Of a stretch of 64,000 bases of DNA, positions 55,456-64,000 are shown piece after piece (position 1 is the stretch's first letter; each line of letters starts with the position of its first letter). The position numbers and the translations under genes are program-made. The notes beneath the pieces are model-generated. The model ran no database searches. It worked only from the letters and a program-made list of their open reading frames with translations, and was not told where the DNA came from. Source of the stretch: Clusia tigrina (taxonomy: Eukaryota > Arthropoda > Insecta > Diptera > Clusiidae); assembly GCA_920105625.2 (NCBI GenBank), contig OV050031.1:224798194-224862193 (forward strand), in the 5' to 3' direction.

Positions 55456-57244
55456 TACTGTGATACTGTGAGGAAAATTATACATCCCTTACTTTTATTT
55501 GTGTATATCTTGTAGGATAATGTTTGGCTGGAGAGATTTTCTAGAATAGAGGCGTAGTCACATAATTCTTTGGAGATACTTTGTTAAATTGATTCCAGTG
55601 GTAAGAGCTGGAATACTTTTTTTTGACTCGACAAGAATCCGTTACTGAATTATCACTTATTTAGTCAATGATTCCTATAGAGCTATTTCGGGCTGATAAT
55701 TCATTAACCTATCCGCTCATGATGAGGCATTTCATCTTTTCAGTTCACATCACTTCTCATCCCAATGTACCTTGTTCTGGATACTGCCAGAGTATTTAAG
55801 ACTTTGAAACGTTTCCCCAGAGTAAGTGTATTAAACGAAATAATTTGATCTCTATAAATTTAAATCTCTTTTATTATTATAATTATAAGGCGGGATTTCA
55901 GCTGGCATCATAATCAACGGCCAACAAACACATCAGCCATAAAAATTAATTTAATTTGTTTAACTCTACAAAAACAACAAAACGCACACTACATAATGTA
56001 GTAATAAATATGCTTACTAACCCCACAGAAATGTGCAGCATATGTGGGCATCTGTCATAATAGAATCCCCGCCATGATTTATCCCATCCGAAGAATAGAC
56101 GCATCCAATAAACATGCGAGTAACACTCAAAGCGACTCAAAAGAAAGATGTTAATAATAAACTGAGTTGCTCCCTTGCCCAGGAAGGCACAGTCAGAGAG
56201 CTGGTTATAAGGAAATAGAAAACTTAAATTGCCTCGCACAAAAGAGTCTCCACACATACCACGGGTTATTGTAATCACCATAAGCAGCTAAGCAGCAGCC
56301 ATTCATTTGGTCATGGTAATAAAAGATGACTGCGTTAAGGCCAATAAAAGGAGCTCAGCAGAGTGCCGCTGGTGTGCGCTGGTCAATGATTTAATTGCCA
56401 ATGCGTTTGACAGCAGCGCTAGAGATTTACAACTCTGAACCTATTAGCGGAGTATCGACGCGGGACGACTTTATTAAGTCGGTGCCAGTCGTTTTCAATG
56501 TTTTGTGATAAAAAAATTAATCCCAGTCCATTTAATACAGATGAAGTGTAAATTGTTGTGAGGCATATGCGTCTACAGCGCATTCTCGTAATCTGTTTGG
56601 AAGGGAACACTTAAAAATAAATCATATTTTATAGCTGTGAAACAAAATGCGAGTATTTAGGCAGAGCACATCGAAGTTTAGTCATGTAAATTTAAACCAG
56701 CGACAACTCGAGTATTGGAACCACAATCACATTTTTGTACGCATACACATTGGGAGGAAACAGGCGCTAATAAGCCCTTAACATGATGCAGTTCTCTTTG
56801 GAGTGTGTTGGTGTAGTGTCTCCTTGCCAAAAGAGCTTCAACATGGACGCTCAATAATAATCAAGTCATGGTGGAAAGAAAGGTGGTGAACATGGGGTCG
56901 TGGCCACCATTTTAGAGCAAACTACAACAGAGTCAGGGCAAATATAAATGAAACCAACAATGCGGCCTTACTACTAAGTACTCTACTTACTAAGTACTCT
57001 ACACTCAGACAAAAGAGGATTGCAGGTGCGGATGCTGCCCGGCCATGGTATCAAAACTGCTTCTTTCTACAACTTCGATTCGGAAGTCATAGTTTCTTCT
57101 ATGGGTTTCAACAGTCCCTCCCAATCCCTTGCAGATATAATGAATAATAATGAAGCCAAAAATAAAAGCAGTGAAGAACACTAAGGCCACTGACTGAGAG
57201 ACTACATGAATTGCTGGAGAAAATCGGAACTTGAGTAATAGAAA
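55456..57244. other. Unique DNA, no gene recognised
   Basis: No domain-bearing frame. Around 57000-57150 some words (ACTTCGATTCGGAAG, CCCTTGCAGATATAATGAA) faintly recall the SINE body. Confidence 0.45.
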
Positions 57245-57765
57245 TACATAAGGAGGGTGACTTAAATGATTAGCTTATTAATGCTAAAAATTCCACCTCG
57301 GAAGAAAGTGATTTTTTTAAAGCATTCGACACTTATTAGGTCACTTTATGCTCAAAATCCATTTTGGAAGGAACTGCAACGGACTCAGTGTGAACAAAAC
57401 CAGTGAAGGAAAGTGACCATCCTGTACTCTAAAGTATAATATGCATCTGAGGGCTTGAAATAAATTGGGAAGGTGACTTAAACGATTGGTCACTTGTGAA
57501 GTCACTTAATGCTAAAAATTCCATTTCGTATTAAAAGGATTTTTTAAAGGATTACCGTCTATAAGGTCCCTTTATGATAAAGATTCCATTTCGAAAGAAA
57601 ACACAATGGACTCAGCACAAAAAGAATGAAGGCTACAACAAAACTAGCGAAGGATACTAAAGGTTCTGTACCCTAGAAGATAATATCCAACTGAGACCTT
57701 GAAATAAATTAGGAGGGTGATTTGAACTATCGGATACTTATACTGCCACTTCATGCTACTCGCAA
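57245..57765. repeat. Tandem repeat, about 216-243 bp, two and a half copies
   Basis: GGAGGGTGACTTAAATGATT (57253) recurs as GGAAGGTGACTTAAACGATT (57469) and GGAGGGTGATTTGAACTAT (57712). Other shared blocks are AATGCTAAAAATTCCA, GGACTCAG and TTGAAATAAATT. Confidence 0.8.
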
Positions 57766-59584
57766 AAACCGCTTTTCAGTACAATTTTTGTTGAGTTATA
57801 TCTCTTATTTGCATATGAAAGTGGGCGTTATGTGACTAATATTCCAAGAGAAGCAGTAAAGTTTTCATAAGAAATCTTGTATGGAATCCGAATCCTACAT
57901 ACTCCCCAACAGTGGGATTCTCTTGACCATTTTAGTCGTACTGTTTTTAGTTATGTATAACGATCGTCTCAAATGACTTTAGTTAATCTTATATTGGACT
58001 TAAATGACATTAGTTAATCTTATATGGGATTCAAATTATTAATGTGTGTGAATTATAGACGTGGTACTTCTTATGATCCACACATTTGTCTTAAAGCTTT
58101 GTATGGTCTTTAACACTTTACTACCGATTAATTTAATTTATCACCAATATACCATGAAGAAGATTCTGGAAGCAATTGGAATTCGAAATGAGGTATGGAC
58201 ATCTACAAGTATACATATGAAAAATGGGCGTGTCAACTCCTCAAACTTAATATATACTTGTACCATATTAAACAACTGCAACTCGATCGAGCCTTACTCC
58301 CAAGAATAAAACGACTGAGAACAATAAAAGTAACAGCAGTATAACCTAAGTGAGGGACCATCTTATGCTCCACCGCCACCTTATACTTCCACCATGAATC
58401 AACCCGTAGTCAAATTATATTTAAGACGCAGCTGAGAGCGACGTTCGTTCTCTGTCTTGTCAACAAAAACAGATAAAGCAGGTAAATTCTCGCATGCTGT
58501 GGCTTGAGGAGTTCGGTAAAACAGGCAATTCATTATATTTTCACTCGGTTTCTCATCGCGGAAGAAACATTTAAAACGAACATTTATTGCTTTCCCTCTG
58601 AAATTTGATTTTAATATTCCGCTGGTGTTGGTCTGAGCTTCAGACATAATTTTTAATTTCAAAAATAAATCTTATTGGCTGAGATTTTCAGAAGTCCTTT
58701 ATTGGCAACGTTATTGCTTTCCAGTTTATGGCTGAGCAAAACATCAATGGCTGAGCTTATGGGGAATTAAGTGGAATAAAAACAATATGTCGGCCTTCGA
58801 GGTCCCATCGCAAGCATGGTAGCTTTGCAGTCGCTCAGGGTGTGGTCTCCTAGTTTTCCTGTTTGTGCCTTCTTTCTCATCAAATTTCAAGGGACATATT
58901 ATTAATTAATTATTAAGTGAGGTTATGATCAGGTAGAAAACAAGCGGACAACTCGATTATCTGTCGACAAGGAAAAGTTATAAAGTGGGTGCGTAGTTCG
59001 ACTTTATTCGGAAATCTTATTTTCATTCATTCAATATTAATAGTTTAGGGTCTATGCTGAAAGAGTACCAATCGAAATTAATGAGACAATAATGGGAACA
59101 TTGAAGACAGTTTGTGGTCGGGGATAACACATTATTATTTATCACATAAGAATCCCCGAACTTTGTTCAGACCTTCCAGAACTTTTATGAACATTCAACA
59201 TGCAGCAACCTTCCCTAATCTGATCAGAACTTAAAAGTAAGTAGATGAAACTCCACTTATACTATATGTAATGGAATCAGAGTTTACCTTTACAGCGAAG
59301 TTAAATATCTGGAATGGTACGAGAAAATTATACATGGTAAACACATTCTGGTCTGCATAGCAAGGATGTGTATACCGAAAGATGATGAGCCATTACATCA
59401 ACTGTGGAATTTATACTTATATATTATATATACGAGTATATATTATTACTGCAACATTTCTGATTTCCTCAACAGAAGAGCTCATTCAAACGGGGAATCA
59501 TAACATTCTCATTCAAATTAAAGAGAGTTTAGGTAAGATGTGAAGAAGTTTCGACAAAGAGCAAAAGTAGACGAGGACTTTATT
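57766..59584. other. Spacer, no gene recognised
   Basis: No domain-bearing frame or array. Confidence 0.5.
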
Positions 59585-59930
59585 GCTGCTTGTCTAACAC
59601 GAAGACAAAGTGTCCACTTTTAACGCCCCAATGCAAGGGACAACTTACAATCATTCGACGAATTTTCGATTGTGCGCGGTGGATCAATTCAATATTGGAT
59701 GCGCTAGTATTTCCCTGCTGGGCTCCATACGTCCATATTGGTTTTATTTCTGCTCTAGACGCAGTCCGGATGTCTTTTTCAGTAACCAATTGATGCCTTG
59801 TGCAATTAGCTTCATTTACATGCGTTTTGTTTACGTCGAGATGCACCTCTAAGTAGGTTACGTCGTTAGCTTGAAGAACATATACGTCGTTTAATGCAAT
59901 TTTGGGGCTAGTATCCTTTCCAGAGTGAAT
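59585..59930 (-). pseudogene. Jockey-clade RT C-terminal fragment
   Basis: The minus strand reads PKIALNDVYVLQANDVTYLE, VHLDVNKTHVNEANCTRHQL and AEIKPIWTYGAQQGNTSASN, IELIHRAQSKIRRMIV. The YL-x-VHLD and KPIWTYG...NIE..HRAQSKI words are the Jockey post-RT region. The copy is truncated at both sides. It is a different Jockey lineage from the 45.8-kb copy. Confidence 0.82.
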
Positions 59931-60122
59931 GTGTCTTGAGTACCCGGATTTCTTGTTCAGTAACTAATTGATGCCTTGTGCCTTTAGTTTCGTTTACATA
60001 CGTTTTGCTTCAATGTGCTACGTCGAGATGGCCCCCTAAGTAGGTTACGTCGTCAGCTTGAAGACGTCGTTTAATGCAATTTTAGGGTAAATATCCTTTC
60101 GGAAGGTGAATGTGACGTGAGT
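59765..60122. repeat. 178-bp tandem duplication of Jockey sequence
   Basis: AGTAACCAATTGATGCCTTG at 59781 recurs as AGTAACTAATTGATGCCTTG at 59959. Further shared words are AAGTAGGTTACGTCGT and CGTCGTTTAATGCAATTTT. The second copy carries small indels, so its coding frame is lost. Confidence 0.88.
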
Positions 60123-60437
60123 ACTTTTTTCAATAACCCAAATACGTCAGTTGCCTAGCCTGGACTCTACTAATTTTATGTGATCACTCAGGTCTCTTTA
60201 TGCGATCCTCAGATTTTGATACGAGCTGAAGATGGCGGCGTCATCATCAAAAGTTGACGTCGTAAGGGGATTATCTGTAGGTAGGTCTGAAGTGTACTCT
60301 AAGTACCATATTGGCTCAAGTACACTTCCTTGTGGAACTCAAGCTTTAATATCAAAATCAGGTGTTTTATATTATAATGTTGTTGTAGTAGGTTGCCACA
60401 ATAGCCGGTACAGCGACCAAAAAATATATTTTCTGTC

Positions 60438-60625
60438 GCCGCCCTCTGGGGTCTAGTGATAAGCATGCTAGACTCACACCCCGAGGGTCGCAGGTTCAAA
60501 TCAACGGGTTTGGTCTCCAAAATGGTTCTTTCTATAAAATCCTTTTCTATTCGAGTCGAAGGCCTCTGTAGCTAGTACTCCTCATAATTAATGATGGTGT
60601 AAGATATAATAATAATAATAATATT
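60438..60625 (+). mobile_element. tRNA-derived SINE, copy d
   Basis: Head GCCGCCCTCTGGGGTCTAGT with A-box-like TCTAGTGATAAGCATG, then CGAGGGTCGCAGGTTCAAAT with B box at 60493-60502. Body ATTCGAGTCGAAGGCCTC, TAGCTAGTACTCC and TTAATGATGGTGTAAGATAT, ending in (AAT)n. Best-preserved copy. Confidence 0.85.
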
Positions 60626-63600
60626 TTGTGTCATTCTACATTTTAACATTAGTGCTCCTTGTGATCACAACTGTCCGATCTACTTTACTCTATTGTTTCA
60701 GTAGCCATATATTTTCAGTAATGACATAGTATTCCATCCGTTTGCATACCAATTTAAGCCATCAGGTCCTTTTCTACCTAGATGTTCCTTGTCTAAAGAA
60801 AGGAAGTAGTTGAAAGTCATGTTCTTCAATTATCTTTTCCGCTCTGTGGATGAAATTGAGAATGTCCATATCAGAACCATTTAAGATGGTCGTGAAAAAC
60901 TAAACTATAAGATTTGAAATTAAGGTCGCTTGATAGCGAGGTCCACATTTCATTGAATCCTGATATCGTTAACGAAAAAGCAAACTAAGATTCACATCCT
61001 TTTTTCGGTGAAGATAAGTAGATATTCAATTTCCACAAAGAAACCTTTGAGTAGCTGTACAGAATAAGTTTACGATACAAAATTGTTCTAACTTTTTTAA
61101 CTGGAATATCTTTTCATAGTCGCTTTCTACTGTTGAGCAGTGGTTTGCCGGAAGGGTTCATAAAGAATATTCCATTGTTTTTCGAAATCACTAAATTTGA
61201 CGACGATTATGCACGAAGCGCTGCAATATCTCGCCTTTCTTTAGTGATGCACAAGTATCGTCATAATATTACAGCTACATTAACAATGAGATTAAGTTGT
61301 TATTGCACGAGTACGCTATAAATAGAAATGTACTCGTATCAGCAACTGGCCGACGAATACGAAACACCCATCCCATCCCATACATATGTAAGTACCCGCC
61401 ACAACATAATCATAAAAATTCTGCATGCGGCTCGAAAAAAAACCTCCACATAATACTCTCGTATGAGATAAGATCATAGCTGCAACCGAGAGCAGCAGCG
61501 GCAGTGGCAGCATCATCGCCATCATCATCATCATCGTCATCGGTAGTTGGTGTTGCTACTATTATCTGCTGGATCGCGCATAACATGCAAATGCCCTATG
61601 CGGCTATGTGGCTGTGCAGCGTACAAGCCGCGCATGCGCGATATTAGTTCGTTCTGCAGAGTTTTTTTTTTGCTTATTGCGATCCTGTACGGCGATTCGC
61701 AAACGCACGCCATAAATCACAACAAAAACAATACAAATTTACAACAACTGTTTAAGCGAGATCGTGAGGGGAGGCTGCAACTCGCCAGCTACTCGTCGTA
61801 GAACAGAGCGTACCCGTTGTACCCGTATTGCGCGCACAAATTCAGTTAAAGTCATGAATAAACCAAATTATATTTCCTTACCGACAATTTTAGCGATAAC
61901 TTCATTCGGCCGCCTTACTTCGGTTTCTCTCTGCTAACCACTTGTCCACTAGAGAACTTACCTTGCCTTCCTCTACCTTCCCTGGCCGGTCCTTCACTGC
62001 CAGATTCAATCATTTAATGACATTTGAGGTCGTTTATTATGTTTTCATCGGCGTCTTTATTGCTCTCGGTGCTAATGCTGAATATTTATGAGTGTACTTT
62101 AATGTGTATGCAAACAACCCCCAAAGGCGGGCGTGGCAGAACTTACATGCATTACTTCTGGGTTAGCTTGGAGCACACTACTGCGGAGCAGTAACCACAA
62201 GCAACTCGATAGATTTGTGCTCATATCATAATGTTAAGGAGTCGGTTAGGAGTGGAGATAGTAGGATAGGCTGCCAATCATTTAAATAACAAAGACCGGG
62301 ATAAAGATGTGATGGTTTACCCGAAAATAGTAGGGGCACAATCAGAGTTGTCCAATGTCAAACAGAATACGGAAGCTGACCCCATAATAGGTCATTCTTT
62401 TGGCAGTAGGAACATTTCTCACCCCGTATTCTTCCTTTACTTAATTGTTATATGAATTTGGACACATGGTGAATCATTCTGACCTCCATAGAAAAGCTTC
62501 AAGTATCATAAAATATAAGATTGGGTCCCATTCACATTATCAAGTGAGCCCATGGACCAATTTAATTTTCAGCCTCTTGTGACGTCATTAGTTATCTGCT
62601 CAAATTCAGAAATATAATCAAACAAACAAAAATTAAGAAATATAATCTCTTGTTTCGTAGAACTTCAAACTGAGGAATGGAAGATTTTATTTCGTATAAG
62701 TCTATGAAGAAGTGGGAGCCAATGGGTTAGATAGGGAATACATCATTTTATTTGGTTACTTCAGTAGAGCCAGAGAGGGGAGTGAAACATTTTATGATCT
62801 TCTAACTTTTTACAAGATTTTTTGCTTATCAACTCAAAGCTATTTGCACATTCTAATAAATGATATGAACCCATTCATCTGTTCAGATTCGTCATAGTCT
62901 TCTGAAGGGGAAATCTGCAGTTATTCTTTATCTCCCTATTTCAACCCTGTGAATGCATGTCATTGAAATATGTCTAACTTCATTTGCAGCTTCAATTTAC
63001 ATTTTACTTTGGATAACAATCAGTGAGTTAATTTAAATTGATTGGACGCAGTTCTTCGGTATCGAAACGAGTGTTCCAGTGAAATCTTCGAGAAACATCT
63101 GTACTACGTGTAGTGTTTTGTAGTAAATTGTCTATTAGCATCTTTACATCCACATATGCGAGTGCCAAATTGCAGCCTGCGAAAGGTCACTCCCGCAATA
63201 TTGCACAGAGTGACGTGACATTTGCAGCAGTTCTGAATCGCGAATCGTGAAGATATTGCACGACTTTTCGCTGAAGAGCAAAGCGGCCAGTATGGCAAGT
63301 TATGAAAGATTGGATTGTGTTTGCATGCTGGCTTCGGTGGAGCTCTGGTAGCTGGTGCTGGCTGGTGCTGCTGCTGGTGCTGCTGCTGAGGCATCCAATT
63401 CGAGCATGCGTAGGCATCCAAGAACCGCCACAGAATTCGCTGGGATATTCACTGAAATGGAAATGTTTGCCATGGTATTGTCGAACGTGGTTGTAAGTCG
63501 ACACATTAATGTGTTTGCTGGACATGCCGAGATACCACATATTTTAATAAATAAAAGACTTTTGCATAATGCAGAAATATAAATAAAATTATAAATAATA

Positions 63601-63734
63601 ATGCATCTTTAATAATAATAATTGCCGAGTTAAACTTTTATGCTAGGAAGTGTTCTGTCATTTTCATGGGTGCTATTTTAAATGTTCCAAGACGAAGTTG
63701 AGAAGTATGTTACATTGTGATTGTTTGTTAGCTA
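60626..63734. other. Unique DNA, no gene recognised
   Basis: Short CAT/ATC (61510-61540), GCA and GCTGGTGCTG runs (63350-63390) occur. Frames of 60-117 codons lack domains and overlap each other. No exon supported. Confidence 0.5.
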
Positions 63735-64000
63735 TTCTACAGTGGCGTATTTCCTCAGTATATTGGGTAAAGTGTGATATACAATGGATTCGATCAGGAG
63801 CCATGTGAATAATATTCACAAGGACCGATGGTGCAGGTTAGTTGCCTACAAAATAACCAAGTGCTTCCTAGAAAGCCCAAACAGGAGAGTTGGAGATTTC
63901 CTTCTGACACTACGAAGGAAAGATCTTCGTTCATTGGTTGGGGTAATCACTGGGCATACTCCATGGCGTCATCATATGGCAACCAAAGGCATCATTGAGA
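63735..64000 (+). pseudogene. Non-LTR ORF2 C-terminal fragment, cut by window edge
   Basis: The plus-strand frame reads TMDSIRSHVNNIHKDRWCRL, CFLESPNRRVGDFLLTLRRK and DLRSLVGVITGHTPWRHHMA, TKGIIE to the last base. LR-LVGVITGH...HHM is the block just upstream of the zinc knuckle in LOA/Jockey-type ORF2. A stop precedes the segment; whether the copy continues beyond the window cannot be seen. Confidence 0.75.

Noticed and set aside
57000..57160. Fifth SINE copy
   Set aside because: Only a few body-like words match; no A or B box can be aligned.
63104..63540. Gln-rich and Ala-rich frames as a regulatory protein exon
   Set aside because: Due to a short CAG/CTG-type run; several frames overlap with no domain.

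Overview
The window looks like repeat-rich nuclear DNA of a higher dipteran, most likely a tephritid fruit fly or close relative. The evidence is AT-rich sequence, abundant CAA/GTT runs and TACGAGTA words, and dense insect-type non-LTR retrotransposons (LOA, Jockey and R1 clades), mariner and hAT-like remnants and tRNA-derived SINEs. The species is inferred from general character, not proven. I found no convincing host protein-coding exon, rRNA, functional tRNA gene or CRISPR array; the window reads as a large intergenic or intronic region.

Layout. 1-5335: a nearly complete LOA-clade retrotransposon on the minus strand (ORF1 with a DUF4780-like domain; ORF2 with endonuclease, reverse transcriptase and RNase H), broken by one TGA codon and cut by the window edge. 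5.3-9 kb: fragments of related elements, one carrying an hAT-like MITE with a perfect 8-bp target-site duplication (TSD), and a second MITE in one copy of a local duplication. 11.2-12.1 kb: an internally deleted mariner-type transposon. 15.3-16.1 kb: a 19-bp minisatellite with a 152-bp higher-order period. 17.4-19.6 kb: a long inverted repeat, an RTE-like fragment and about three 370-bp tandem units. 20.6-25.5 kb: more tandem repeats, several truncated non-LTR 3' ends (two stacked at one target site) and a 33-bp minisatellite.

27.9-36.2 kb: 3' ends of non-LTR elements with clear TSDs, 115-bp and 102-bp tandem arrays, a MITE cluster inside a 16-bp array, and a fresh LOA insertion with a 14-bp TSD. 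37.6-45.3 kb: a 39-bp repeat, a mariner tail, an R1-clade tail, a reverse-strand SINE, a TA tract and a 180-bp array. 45.8-48.3 kb: a dead Jockey element interrupted first by a MITE and then by another retrotransposon, both with exact TSDs. An isolated heat-shock-element plus TATA block follows at 48.5 kb. 50.3-60.6 kb: SINEs (one with a perfect 21-bp palindrome), 48-bp and 15-bp minisatellites, long-period repeats and a duplicated Jockey fragment. 60.6-63.7 kb is mostly unique DNA, and the window ends inside another non-LTR C-terminal fragment.

The genes do not form a pathway: every recognisable coding stretch belongs to a mobile element. The most informative content is the nesting order of insertions, several of which can be read from the sequence because TSDs, empty sites or restored reading frames are visible. 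Alternating with the repeats are islands of apparently unique DNA (about 13-14.5, 16.1-17.3, 19.6-20.5, 23.4-24.7, 32-34.3, 41-44.5, 48.8-50.2, 52.4-53.8, 55.5-57.2 and 61-63.7 kb) in which I recognise no gene.
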